Positions 16,748 to 26,056 of a DNA stretch of 64,000 nt are shown one piece after another. A model generated the notes under the pieces. It saw only the letters and a list, made by a program, of their open reading frames with translations, searched no databases and was not told where the DNA came from. This DNA comes from Microbacterium jejuense (GTDB lineage Bacteria; Actinomycetota; Actinomycetes; Actinomycetales; Microbacteriaceae): NCBI RefSeq assembly GCF_019511665.1, contig NZ_JAEUAW010000016.1, positions 1 to 64,000 of the forward strand. The letters are read 5' to 3'. Position numbers and translations under genes: made by a program. Positions within the stretch are counted from its first letter, which is position 1. Every line of letters starts with the position of its first letter.

Positions 16748-17671
16748 TCAGGCCACCCGCAGCTCCTCGGGTTCGACGACGACGTCGACCAGCGCGCCGC
16801 CCCGCCACACGGTCATCTCCATGCGCCGCCCGATGGCGCCCTCGACCATGCGCCGCTGCAGGGCGGTGGGGTTCGCGATCGGCACACCGTCGAGCGACAG
16901 CACGATGTCGCCCACCCGGGCACCGGCCGACGCGGCAGGGCTGTCCGGCACGATCGAGACGACCTGCATGCCGACCCGGGATCCGGCCTTGGCGGCGACC
17001 TCGGGGCTCAGCGGGACCGTCGACCCGGCGATGCCGAGCCAGGCCCTGCGGACGCGCCCGGTGGTGCGCAGGGCGTCGATGATCTCGCGCGTGGTGGCGT
17101 TGATGGGCACCGCGAGCCCCAGTCCGACACCCGCGACCGCGGTGTTCACACCCACCATCCGCCCGGCGCTGTCGGCGAGGACGCCACCGCTGTTGCCGGG
17201 GTTCAGCGCGGCGTCGGTCTGGATGACTTCGTCGATGACACGGCCGGACCGCGTCGGCAGGGACCGTCCGAGCGCAGAGACGATGCCGGCGGTGACGCTG
17301 CCCGACAGTCCGCGCGGGTTTCCGAGCGCGACCACGAGCTGGCCCACGCCGAGGGTCGCGGCATCCCCCATCCGCACCGGCGGAGGCGTCCCACCGTGCG
17401 CACGGAGCACCGCGAGGTCCGACAGCGGATCGGCGCCGAGAACGGATGCCTCGACCACGACGCCGTCGGGGAACGCGAGCTCGACACCGACGGCGCCCTC
17501 GACGACATGCGCGCTCGTGAGGAGATGGCCGTCGGCGGTGATGACCGAGGCGCTGCCGGCGCCGGCGCCGTGACGGGTCCGCACGCTCACCGCGGCCACC
17601 GACGGCAGCACCGCCTGGGCCACGCGCATCACGGTCGAGGAGTAGGCGTCGAGAGCCTCGTGATCGTCCAC
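16748..17671 (-). CDS. HtrA-like S1C serine protease with PDZ domain
   Basis: The 307-residue protein has a trypsin-like domain with the catalytic histidine in TSAHVVEG, the aspartate in DPLSDLAVL and the serine in NPGNSGG. A PDZ domain follows (about 215-300), recognisable by SPAASAGARVGDIVLSLDG. Related actinobacterial HtrA proteins usually have an N-terminal membrane anchor; none is visible here with a GTG start at 17671, nor from an in-frame start at 17719. It is therefore either cytoplasmic or annotated from the wrong start. A strong terminator separates it from the upstream GH27 gene. Confidence 0.85.
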   Translation of the reverse strand: MDDHEALDAYSSTVMRVAQAVLPSVAAVSVRTRHGAGAGSASVITADGHLLTSAHVVEGAVGVELAFPDGVVVEASVLGADPLSDLAVLRAHGGTPPPVRMGDAATLGVGQLVVALGNPRGLSGSVTAGIVSALGRSLPTRSGRVIDEVIQTDAALNPGNSGGVLADSAGRMVGVNTAVAGVGLGLAVPINATTREIIDALRTTGRVRRAWLGIAGSTVPLSPEVAAKAGSRVGMQVVSIVPDSPAASAGARVGDIVLSLDGVPIANPTALQRRMVEGAIGRRMEMTVWRGGALVDVVVEPEELRVA

Positions 17672-17737
17672 GCACCCAGTGTCGCGCCGCCGTGAGATGC
17701 GGGGCCCGAGTTCGCGCACGGCGGACGGGCGGCCGAG

Positions 17738-17765
17738 CCGGGGCGGCGCCGCGACGCCGCCCCGG
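17738..17765 (-). terminator. Rho-independent-type hairpin after GH27
   Basis: Perfect 11-bp arms, CCGGGGCGGCG (17738-17748) and CGCCGCCCCGG (17755-17765), with a 6-nt loop, lie just beyond the GH27 stop. No T-run follows, which is common in high-GC actinobacteria. Confidence 0.75.
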
Positions 17766-17771
17766 CCGGGA

Positions 17772-20231
17772 TCAGCCCGTCACGTACGACAGGGCGTCGA
17801 CGCGGAGCACGTCGCCCGACGCCTTGACCAGCCGCACCGTGTGCTGCCCCTTCTTGAGGCCGCTCTTCTCGAAGAGCTTCTGCTGCGTGAGCCGCGCGTC
17901 GCCCTGGACGTCGACGGTGTCGACGAGCGTGCCGTCCAGGTAGACCTCCATCTCACCCTGGTCGGGCGCGATCGGCCCCGTCACGGTGACGGCCGTGCCC
18001 GAGAACGTCAGCGACACCGCGGCGCCGTCGTCCTTCGCCCCGTGCACATCGCCCTGCACATCGCCGCGGAAGCGGAACTCCAGCGCGGTGTCGCCGTCGG
18101 CGAGCGCCGCGAGGAACGCCGAGCCGAAGACGACGGCATCCCCGTCGATCGTGTAGTCGGTGCCGCTCTTGAGCGCCGCGCCCTCGCGATACACGCCGAG
18201 CAGCTCGCCCGGGTCGCGCAGAACGTGGACGATCGCGTCCGCGGGCGCCGCACGATCGAAGGCGACGTGGTCTACGTCGAGCAGGCTCTCTTGCATGACG
18301 TCGAGACGGTCGAGCAGCATGAACTGGCCCGACTTCTTCACGACGCGGATCGTGTGGCTGCCGTTCTCAAGGTCGCGCGTGCTGAAGACCACCTGCTGCG
18401 CCCCGCGGCCCTCCGCCTGATACGTGCTCACCGTGGCGGCCAGCACCCCGTCGATGTACACCTCGGCGTCGCCCTGCGACTCGTGCGTCTCGGTGATCCA
18501 GTCGATGCCGGTGCCCACGAACGAGTACTGGAACGCACTGCCGTCGGCTTCGGCGTAGTGCACGTCGTCCTGATAGTCGCCGAGGCCGCGGCCCGTGCTG
18601 TGACCCCAGTTGCCGCTGTACGCGATGCCCGGATCGGTGTCGTTCACCGCGACGACCCGCGACGACCCGGTCTCGGGCGCGGCGCCGCCCTTCGACGAGT
18701 CGAACACCGAGACGGTCAGCGACTGCGAGGCCGCCACCTGCTCCAGGCCGCCGTTGCGCGTCCACGCACCCTCGTAGGTCAGCTGCGCGTCGTCGTCGTT
18801 GAGCGCGACCGTCGTGCCCTTGGCGGGGGTGAAGGTGAACAGCCGTGTGCCGTGGACGGGCACGTCCGTCGCGACGAACGACCCCTCGGCCTTGCCGACG
18901 TCCTTCTTCGCCCACAGGTCGCGCACCTTCACCGAGCCCGAGAGGCCGACGTCGGCCAGCGACACCGTCATGTCGGCATCCGTCTGCCCCAGGTTGAACA
19001 CCGCGACCGTGACCGACCCGTCGGGGTTGGCGGCGTACCAGGTCTGCTGCGGGGATGCCGTCGAGACGGGGTGGGCCGGGCGCCCGGCCTGGTTCACCGC
19101 GATGACCTCGGGGTTGGTGAGCAGCTGGATGCCGTAGTCGTCGAGCTGCGTCAGGTCGTTGCCGACGTACATCGGCGCCGCCGACACCGCCCACAGGGTC
19201 GCCGCCGTGCGACGCTCGTCCTTGGTCAGCCCGTCCATCTTGCCGTTGCCGACGTTGAGCGAGTCGAAGTCGTTCCAGCCGCGGTCGGGCCCGGCGTACC
19301 GCCACCAGTCCGTCGCGCGGGGGAACAGCCTCGCGATGTTGTTCCAGTTGGTGAGGGCCGTCTTCTCGCAATAGCACTCGACGTCCCACTCCACGCGCCA
19401 GCCGTCGGCGTACTGCGCCCAGTAGTCGGCGTAGCGGATGTCGAGCGCCCACGACAGCTCGAACCAGATGTCGTTGCGCTCGAGCGCCTGCGACCACGCC
19501 TTGACGTCGTCGCGGGCATCCAGCGACAGGTCGCTGATCCCCGAACCGGGCGTCACGCTGTCGAACTTGAGAAAGTCGATGCCCCACTCGCCGAACATGT
19601 CGGCGATCGAGTCGACGTACTTCTGCGCGCACGGGTTCGAGAAGTCGATCCGGTAGCCGATGCCCCAGTAGTCCGCCTGCTGGATCGGCTGCTTCACGAT
19701 GTCGCCGGTCGAGCAGTCGGGGGCGCCGTAGATCGGCAGGTCGGCCTCGTACACCTGCGGCGAGATGCCCGGGATGGCGTAGAGCCCGACCTTCTGCCCG
19801 TTGGCGTGGATGTGGTCGATCACGGCCTGCAGGCCGTCGGGGTACAGCTTCGAGCTGGGCGTCGGACGGCCGTACTCGTCGACGCCGTCGTTCCAGGCGG
19901 CGTCGATGTTGATGTACTCGTAGCCCGCGGACTGCAGCTTGTCGTGCATGGCATCGGACTGCGCGATGATCCGGTCGGCCGTGATCCACGTCGAGCCGTT
20001 GCCCGCGTAGACCTGCATGCTGTAGCTGCTCCATCCCATGTACGGCCGCGCGCCGGGGGTGTCGTCGTCGGTCGTCGCCATGGGTGCGACGGCGGGAGCG
20101 GGAGTGGATGCCGCGGCCCGGGGCTCCGCGGCGGCCGCGGCTCCTCCGATCCCGATGGTCGTGCCGACGGCAGCGACAGCCAGCGCCGCGAGCCACCGTC
20201 GCCCGAGGGCGTGGCGGTTCCTGGTGTTCAT
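17772..20231 (-). CDS. Secreted GH27 alpha-galactosidase-like enzyme with accessory domains
   Basis: The 819-residue protein begins with a signal peptide (positive start, hydrophobic AALAVAAVGTTIGIGG, cleavage near residue 35). The GH27 barrel (about 60-450) shows MGWSSYS, YINIDAAW, nucleophile FLKFDS and acid/base region WDVECY. A beta domain follows. The C-terminal third holds two similar beta-sandwich units (GDAEVYIDGVLAATV and GEMEVYLDGTLVDTV) around an X2-like module (GTDYTIDGDAVVFGSAFLAAL). RBS AGAGGAAACC precedes the ATG. It lies 103 bp downstream of the GH36 gene in the same direction. The enzyme probably trims alpha-galactose outside the cell before uptake; the related beta-L-arabinopyranosidase activity is possible. 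Confidence 0.9.
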   Translation of the reverse strand: MNTRNRHALGRRWLAALAVAAVGTTIGIGGAAAAAEPRAAASTPAPAVAPMATTDDDTPGARPYMGWSSYSMQVYAGNGSTWITADRIIAQSDAMHDKLQSAGYEYINIDAAWNDGVDEYGRPTPSSKLYPDGLQAVIDHIHANGQKVGLYAIPGISPQVYEADLPIYGAPDCSTGDIVKQPIQQADYWGIGYRIDFSNPCAQKYVDSIADMFGEWGIDFLKFDSVTPGSGISDLSLDARDDVKAWSQALERNDIWFELSWALDIRYADYWAQYADGWRVEWDVECYCEKTALTNWNNIARLFPRATDWWRYAGPDRGWNDFDSLNVGNGKMDGLTKDERRTAATLWAVSAAPMYVGNDLTQLDDYGIQLLTNPEVIAVNQAGRPAHPVSTASPQQTWYAANPDGSVTVAVFNLGQTDADMTVSLADVGLSGSVKVRDLWAKKDVGKAEGSFVATDVPVHGTRLFTFTPAKGTTVALNDDDAQLTYEGAWTRNGGLEQVAASQSLTVSVFDSSKGGAAPETGSSRVVAVNDTDPGIAYSGNWGHSTGRGLGDYQDDVHYAEADGSAFQYSFVGTGIDWITETHESQGDAEVYIDGVLAATVSTYQAEGRGAQQVVFSTRDLENGSHTIRVVKKSGQFMLLDRLDVMQESLLDVDHVAFDRAAPADAIVHVLRDPGELLGVYREGAALKSGTDYTIDGDAVVFGSAFLAALADGDTALEFRFRGDVQGDVHGAKDDGAAVSLTFSGTAVTVTGPIAPDQGEMEVYLDGTLVDTVDVQGDARLTQQKLFEKSGLKKGQHTVRLVKASGDVLRVDALSYVTG

Positions 20232-20334
20232 GGTTTCCTCTCTGCGGTGGGTTCGACGGTGAACCCCGCGCCAGCCCTTCCGGTGGGCCCTTCGGGGCGC
20301 GCGGTCCCCTGGAGTGCGTGCGGACGTCAGCGGG

Positions 20335-22521
20335 TCATGCGACCTTCACGACGTCGAAGAGCAGCGCCTGCTGCGGGTTGAGGGTGGGAAGCGGCACGCC
20401 GGCGACGGCGAGCACGGCGCCCGGAAGCTCGATGCCGCCGTCGACGGCGGGGCGCATCCACTCCGGGTCGGCGACCTCGTGACGGCTGGCGGCGCCGAGC
20501 TCGGGCCGGACGCGCACACGGTAGAGCGCCCCGGCGTCGAGGCCGGGGAAGCGCACGCGGCCGCTCTGGCCGTCCGGCGACGTCGTGAGGCGGGCCCACG
20601 TGAACAGGGCCCGGCTGCCGTCCTGGGCCACGATGCCGGTGAGCATCGCGGCGTCGTCGGCGAGGTCGGCGTTGACGACGCGACCGGTGTGGATCAGCTC
20701 GCGCAGCTCGCGGTACAGCGCGGACCACGCGGTGATCGTCTGCAGGTCCTCGGGTGCCGCGACGGTGAGATCGGACTCGATGCCGGCGTGCGCCGTGAGT
20801 GCGACGGCGAGGCGGAACGACAGATCGGTCTCACGCGACGTGGTGTGCGACCGCTGGGCGCCCAGGTGCGAGCCGATGAGCTCCGGCGGCACGAGCAGGC
20901 GCGTCCAGCGCTCGATGCGGGCGCGCTCGACGGGGTCGTTGCAGTCCGACGCCCACACGCGGTCGGTGCGCTCGAGGATGCCGAGGTCGACGCGGCCGCC
21001 GCCGCCCGAGCAGGTCTCGATCTCGAGGCGGGGATGGCGGCTGCGCAGCTCGTCGAGCAGCCGGTACAGCGCGAGCGTCTGGTCGTGCACCAGGGGGCGG
21101 TCGCCCGCGCCGCGGCGGCCGACGGGCTCGACGAGATCGCGGTTGTGATCCCACTTGAGGTAGTCGATGTCGTACTCGGCGACGAGCGTGCTGATGCGCT
21201 CGAGCACGAGCGCATATGCCTCGGGATTCGCGATGTCGAGCACGTGCTGGCTGCGCGCGGTCGGACCGACGCCCTCGCGCGGCGCCAGCACCCAGTCGGG
21301 GTGCGCGCGGGCGAGGTCGGAGTCGGGGCTGATCATCTCGGGTTCGAACCACAGTCCGAACTGCATGCCGCGGGCGCGGACGGCGTCGACGAAGGGACCG
21401 AGGCCGTCCGGCCAGACCTGATCGTCGACGAGCCAGTCGCCCAGTCCCGCGTTGGCGTCGCGGCGCCCCTGGAACCAGCCGTCGTCGAGCACGATGCGCT
21501 CGACGCCGACGTCGGCGGCACGGTCGGCGATCTCGATCAGCCGATCGAGATCGTGGTCGAAGTACACCGCCTCCCACGTGTTGAGCACGAGCGGCCGCGG
21601 AGCGGCCGGGTGCGTCGGGCGCGCGCGCAGACGCCGGTGGAACCGCGCCGACAGGCCGTCGAGTCCTCGGTCCGACCACGTGAACAGCACGGTGGGCGCG
21701 TCGTAGCGCTCGCCCGGCTGCAGCACGACCTCCCCCGAGCGCAGGAGCTCGCCTGCGCCGAGGACGCGCGACAGCGCGCCCGCCCCCTCGGGGAGGCGTT
21801 CGGCGAGGTACTCGCCGTCGCCGCTCCACGCGAGGTGCACGCCCCACACCTCACCGTGCCCGAATCCGAACGCGGGGGTGCCGGCGGCGAGCAGGAACGG
21901 CGTGTCGTGGCCGGGCTTGCCCCGCCGCGCGCGCCGGGCGTGCGTGCCGAACGCGAACGGCAGGCGCTGCGGGGAGCGCTCGCGGCACCACTTGCCGGTG
22001 AAGTCGAGCAGTTCGCCCGCCCTATCGGGCAGGGGCAGGAGCGCACGGAGCCCGTCGACGAGGTACGGGGATGCCGCCTCTTCGGGATTCTCGATCGACA
22101 GGTCGACCGACAGCACCCCGGCGGCGTCCAGCCCGTACTCCAGGCGCGCGCGGGTGCCGGCCACCGCGTCGTCGAAGCGGAGGGCGATGCGACCGCCACC
22201 GGCCTCGTCACGGGTGACGTCGGCCGCGACGAGGCAGGGGCGCGGTGTCGTGGCGGTGCCGTCGCGGTGTCCGGCCTGCGCGGGCGTCCCGGCCCAGCCG
22301 TCCTGCTCGCTCGGCCACACGGAGAAGATCCGAGGCACGTCCGGCGAGTTGTTGAGCACCGCCGGCACCGCCGTCGCGCGCAGGGCAACGGCCGTGTGCG
22401 CACCGACCTCGCCGAGGTCCGCACCCCAGTGCAGCACGCGCGGATGCGCGCCCGACAGGTCGACGACCAGCGCGACGCCCGCGGCCCGCAGGGTGTGGAC
22501 GGCACCTTCACCGTTGACCAT
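20335..22521 (-). CDS. Alpha-galactosidase, GH36 family
   Basis: The 728-residue cytoplasmic enzyme hydrolyses alpha-1,6-galactosides such as melibiose and raffinose-type sugars. GH36 landmarks are present in order: beta-sandwich N-domain, WEAVYFDHD, LDDGWFQGR, WFEPEMI, nucleophile motif YLKWDHNRD and acid/base motif SDCNDP. Length fits the family (about 720-750). The ATG follows GGAGGAG with a 5-nt gap. It is first in a leftward unit with the secreted GH27 and diverges from the GH95 operon across an AT-rich 133-bp region. The pair makes a two-compartment alpha-galactoside pathway. Confidence 0.94.
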   Translation of the reverse strand: MVNGEGAVHTLRAAGVALVVDLSGAHPRVLHWGADLGEVGAHTAVALRATAVPAVLNNSPDVPRIFSVWPSEQDGWAGTPAQAGHRDGTATTPRPCLVAADVTRDEAGGGRIALRFDDAVAGTRARLEYGLDAAGVLSVDLSIENPEEAASPYLVDGLRALLPLPDRAGELLDFTGKWCRERSPQRLPFAFGTHARRARRGKPGHDTPFLLAAGTPAFGFGHGEVWGVHLAWSGDGEYLAERLPEGAGALSRVLGAGELLRSGEVVLQPGERYDAPTVLFTWSDRGLDGLSARFHRRLRARPTHPAAPRPLVLNTWEAVYFDHDLDRLIEIADRAADVGVERIVLDDGWFQGRRDANAGLGDWLVDDQVWPDGLGPFVDAVRARGMQFGLWFEPEMISPDSDLARAHPDWVLAPREGVGPTARSQHVLDIANPEAYALVLERISTLVAEYDIDYLKWDHNRDLVEPVGRRGAGDRPLVHDQTLALYRLLDELRSRHPRLEIETCSGGGGRVDLGILERTDRVWASDCNDPVERARIERWTRLLVPPELIGSHLGAQRSHTTSRETDLSFRLAVALTAHAGIESDLTVAAPEDLQTITAWSALYRELRELIHTGRVVNADLADDAAMLTGIVAQDGSRALFTWARLTTSPDGQSGRVRFPGLDAGALYRVRVRPELGAASRHEVADPEWMRPAVDGGIELPGAVLAVAGVPLPTLNPQQALLFDVVKVA

Positions 22522-22654
22522 TCGAACTCCTCCATCGAGTTTCTTGACATCGGTAATTAATCATGTTTACGCTGGCATCGCAAGCAAAGATCCGAGGTCT
22601 GCGGCGAAGACGCCCGGCACCCGGGATCTCCGGGCCGAGACCTTGAGGACCGAG
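22522..22654. promoter_or_regulatory. Divergent control region, GH36 versus GH95 operons
   Basis: This 133-bp gap contains one of the few AT-rich stretches in the window. On the + strand TTGACA at 22544-22549 is a perfect -35 box, with a weak -10 near 22567. GTAA (22553-22556) and TTAC (22567-22570) are inverted half-sites 10 bp apart, in GTAATTAATCATGTTTAC. The ROK-type repressor encoded downstream at 26057 is the natural candidate ligand. Confidence 0.5.
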
Positions 22655-25063
22655 ATGAGCGACACGCTGCGACTGTCGTGGACCGCCCCCGCCGACCGGT
22701 GGGAGGCCGCCGCCCCGCTGGGCAACGGCCGCATCGGGGCCATGGCGTACGGCGGCGCGACGGCGCGGTACGCGCTCAACGACGCCACGGTCTGGTCGGG
22801 CACGCCCGACGGCCCTGCCACCGCCCTGCGCGACGTCGTCGCCGGGGGCGCCGGCCCCGAGCGGCTCGCTGAGGTGCGCACCGCGCTCGACGCCGGCGAT
22901 GTCCGACGGGCCGAGCGGCTGCTGATGTCGTTCGAGGGGCCGTACTCGCAGGAGTATCTGCCGCTGGCGGATCTGACCGTCGCGATCGAGGGCGCCCAGG
23001 CCGTGGCCCCGGCACGCGTGCTCGACCTCGACGAGGCGGTCCTCACCGAGACCCTGCGCATCCCCGGCGGCACCCTCGTCCGCCGCTCGTGGGTGTCGGC
23101 GCCGGCGCAGGCCCTGATCGTCGAGCTGACCGCCGACGTCGCGTTCGCGGCATCCCTCTCGCTCTCGTCCCCGCTTCGCGGAACGCCGAACGGACGAGGT
23201 CTCGATGTCGAGATCCCCGTCGACGGCGCCCCGCTGCACGAGACCTCCGCCGAACCGCCGCTGCGGTACGCCGGGGCCGGCGACGACTTCGACGCCTTCG
23301 CGGCGATCGCGGTCGCGCTGGACACCGACGGTTCCGTGGATGCCGCGCCCGCGGGCGCGACCGTCCTCGGGGCTCACCGGCTGCTGATCGCCCTCTCCAC
23401 TTCGTCCCGCGCCGAGTTTTGGTGGGCCGACGCGGACGGGGAGTGGCGGATCGCCTCCCGTGGGGCGATCCGGGACCGCGCCAGGCAGCGCGTGGATGCC
23501 GCGGCTCGCCGCGCTCCGGCCGCGCTGCTCGACGAGCACGTCGCCGACCGTCGGCGGCATGCTCGGGCGCGGTTCGCGATCGGCGGTCGCCGGGAGGGGG
23601 TGTGGGACGTCGACCGCGACATCCTGCACGGCGACGACCCGCGGCTGCGCGCCACGGTCATCGCCGAGTACGGCGCCTATCTTCTCGCGTCGTCGTCGCG
23701 CGCCGGTGGACCGCCCGCCAACCTGCAGGGCATCTGGAACGACCAGCTGCGACCGGCATGGTCGTCCAACTACACGATCAACATCAACACCCAGATGAAC
23801 TACTGGGCGGCGCCCGTGCTGGGCCTCGACGACGCGTTCGAACCGCTCATCGCGCTCGTCGAGCACCTCTCGCGCACCGGGGCCGACGTCGCGCGCGAAC
23901 TCTACGGCGCACGCGGCTGGGTCGCGCACCACAACTCCGACCTCTGGGGATGGAGCCTGCCGGTCGGCGGCGGCCACGGCGCCCCCAGCTGGGCGATCTG
24001 GATGATGGGCGGCGTGTGGCTGACCCACAACCTCTGGGACGCCTACGCGTTCGGCGGCGACGTCGAACTGCTCCGCACGCGCATCTGGCCCGCCATGCGC
24101 GGCGCCGTCGAATTCTGCCTCGACTGGCTCGTCCCGGGACCGGACGGCACCCTGCAGACATCGCCGTCGACCTCGCCCGAGAACTCGTTCGTCGCCCAAG
24201 ACGGCGAGAACACGGCGATCGGCCTGACGGCGGCATCCGATCTCTTCCTGATCCGCGCCCTGTTCGAGCGGGCGCTGGCCGCGATCGCGGTGCTCGGCGT
24301 CGACGACCCGCTGACCGACGAGATCGATCGCGCGCTCGCGGCCCTCGCACCGGTGGGAATCGGCGCGGACGGGCGGCTCATGGAGTGGTCGGCCGAGGTG
24401 GTCGAGGCCGAGCCGCTGCACCGGCACCTGTCGCCGCTCATCGGCATCCACCCGCTCGACGTGCTCACGCGCGAGCGCGACCCCGAGCTGTTCGAGGCCG
24501 GAGTGCGGCTGCTCGATGCCCGCGGCCCGGGGGCGATGGGTTGGTCGTGGGCGTGGAAGATCGCCATGCGGGCGCGCATGGGCGACGGCGACACGGCCGC
24601 CGCGCTGCTCGACGAGGCGCTCGCCCCGTTCGAGGGCGACGCAGCCCGCCACGGACCCGTCGACGGCTCGGAGTGGGGCGGGCTGCTGCCGAACCTCTTC
24701 AGCACGCACCCGCCGTTCCAGATCGACGGCAACCTCGGCTTTCCGGCGGGCATCGCCGAACTGCTCGTGCAGAGCCACGGCGATGTCGTCCGGCTGCTGC
24801 CCGCGCTGCCGTCCTCCTGGACGCACGGCGACGCGCAGGGTCTCGGCGCGCGCACCGGTCTGGTCGTCGACCTGGCGTGGCGCGACGGCGAGCTCGCGTC
24901 GGCGACGGTCCGCAGCATCCGCGGCGAGGATCGCGTCGTAACCGTCGCCCACCGCGATCGGCGCATCGCGTTGCGCGTGCCGGCGGGTGGCACCGTCGAG
25001 GTGCCCCTGGACGGACTCGTGGATGCCGCCACCCTGGCGATCGGGGCGCGCGATGCGCGGTGA
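22655..25063 (+). CDS. GH95-family glycosidase (alpha-L-fucosidase type)
   Basis: The 802-residue protein matches GH95 throughout: N-terminal beta-sandwich with PLGNGRIGAMAYGG, an alpha/alpha barrel with PPANLQGIWNDQ and NYTININTQMNYW, and conserved MEW, HRHLSPLIGIHP and FQIDGNLGFP. Residues equivalent to the known catalytic set (N-x-N pair, Glu in MEW, Asp in QIDGN) are all present. GH95 contains alpha-1,2-L-fucosidases and alpha-L-galactosidases. No signal peptide, so it acts on imported oligosaccharides. The ATG at 22655 has only a weak site (TTGAGGAC). Its stop overlaps the esterase gene by 11 bp. Confidence 0.92.
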   Translation: MSDTLRLSWTAPADRWEAAAPLGNGRIGAMAYGGATARYALNDATVWSGTPDGPATALRDVVAGGAGPERLAEVRTALDAGDVRRAERLLMSFEGPYSQEYLPLADLTVAIEGAQAVAPARVLDLDEAVLTETLRIPGGTLVRRSWVSAPAQALIVELTADVAFAASLSLSSPLRGTPNGRGLDVEIPVDGAPLHETSAEPPLRYAGAGDDFDAFAAIAVALDTDGSVDAAPAGATVLGAHRLLIALSTSSRAEFWWADADGEWRIASRGAIRDRARQRVDAAARRAPAALLDEHVADRRRHARARFAIGGRREGVWDVDRDILHGDDPRLRATVIAEYGAYLLASSSRAGGPPANLQGIWNDQLRPAWSSNYTININTQMNYWAAPVLGLDDAFEPLIALVEHLSRTGADVARELYGARGWVAHHNSDLWGWSLPVGGGHGAPSWAIWMMGGVWLTHNLWDAYAFGGDVELLRTRIWPAMRGAVEFCLDWLVPGPDGTLQTSPSTSPENSFVAQDGENTAIGLTAASDLFLIRALFERALAAIAVLGVDDPLTDEIDRALAALAPVGIGADGRLMEWSAEVVEAEPLHRHLSPLIGIHPLDVLTRERDPELFEAGVRLLDARGPGAMGWSWAWKIAMRARMGDGDTAAALLDEALAPFEGDAARHGPVDGSEWGGLLPNLFSTHPPFQIDGNLGFPAGIAELLVQSHGDVVRLLPALPSSWTHGDAQGLGARTGLVVDLAWRDGELASATVRSIRGEDRVVTVAHRDRRIALRVPAGGTVEVPLDGLVDAATLAIGARDAR

Positions 25064-26003
25064 GCTCACGCTCGTCGACGAGCCGACCACGCAGACCGAG
25101 CCCGCCGACTTCGACGCCTTCTGGGCCGACACCCTCGCCGAGGCGCGGCGGCACCCCCTCGACGTGACGGTGACGCCGCGACCGACGCGCCTCGCCGTGC
25201 TCGAGGTCTTCGACGTGACCTTCCGCGGGTTCGGCGGCACGCCCATCCATGCGTGGCTGCGCGTGCCCCGCGGCCTGGCCGGCCCGCTCCCCGGGCTCGT
25301 GCAGTTCTTCGGGTACGGCAACGGCCGCGGGCACGCCCTGCGCGACCTCCGGTGGGCCGCGGCCGGCTACGCCCATCTCGTGGTGGATGCCCGCGGCCAG
25401 GGCCACGGCGACACCGACGACGACCGCCCCGACGGCGGCCCGTCGGCGGGCGGGTTCCTCACGCGCGGGCTGCGCTCGCCCTACGAGTACTACTACCGCG
25501 CCGTCTACGCCGACGCCGCGCGCGCCGTCGAGGCTCTGCGCTCGCTCGACCTCGTCGACCCGGCGCGCGTCGGGGTCGTCGGGGCCAGCCAAGGCGGCGG
25601 CATCGCCCTGGCGATGGCAGGACTCGTGCCCGACCTCGCCGCGGCGATCGTGCAGGCGCCGTTCCTGTGCGAGCTCGACCGCGCCGCCGACCTCAGCGAC
25701 GAGCACCCGTACGCCCTGCTGACGCAGTACTTCGCCGACCGGCGTCTCGACACCGCGGCGGCCCTCGACACGCTGCGCTACTTCGACGGCGTCAACCACG
25801 CCAAGCGCGCGACGGCTCCGGCGCTGCTCAGCACCGGGCTGAGGGACGGCATCGCTCCCCCGGGCACCGTCCTGCCCGCGTTCACCGCGTACGCGGGACC
25901 CAAGCAGATCGTGCTGTGGCCCTACAACGGGCACGAGGCCGGCGGCGACCTCGATGAAGAGAACGCGCTCGAGTTCGCCGCCACGCGCCTCGCACCGCCC
26001 TGA
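25053..26003 (+). CDS. Acetyl xylan esterase/cephalosporin-C deacetylase-type hydrolase (CE7)
   Basis: The 316-residue alpha/beta hydrolase removes acetyl groups from sugars. CE7 features include the RGFGGTPIHAW strand, RGQGHGDT region, nucleophile elbow GASQGGG and histidine in NGHEAGG. The ATG lies inside the end of the GH95 gene, indicating translational coupling. Combined with GH95 and the enolase-type dehydratase, it points to an acetylated, fucosylated or galactosylated plant polymer such as xyloglucan or pectin (inference). The catalytic residues are complete. Confidence 0.9.
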   Translation: MRGELTLVDEPTTQTEPADFDAFWADTLAEARRHPLDVTVTPRPTRLAVLEVFDVTFRGFGGTPIHAWLRVPRGLAGPLPGLVQFFGYGNGRGHALRDLRWAAAGYAHLVVDARGQGHGDTDDDRPDGGPSAGGFLTRGLRSPYEYYYRAVYADAARAVEALRSLDLVDPARVGVVGASQGGGIALAMAGLVPDLAAAIVQAPFLCELDRAADLSDEHPYALLTQYFADRRLDTAAALDTLRYFDGVNHAKRATAPALLSTGLRDGIAPPGTVLPAFTAYAGPKQIVLWPYNGHEAGGDLDEENALEFAATRLAPP

Positions 26004-26056
26004 CGCCCGCCGACCCCGCAGATTCGCTACCGTAACCACAACGACCGAGGGAACCG

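Noticed and set aside
21331..21360. GGTTCGAACC string resembling a tRNA T-loop
   Set aside because: It lies inside the GH36 catalytic region (FEPEM) with no cloverleaf around it.
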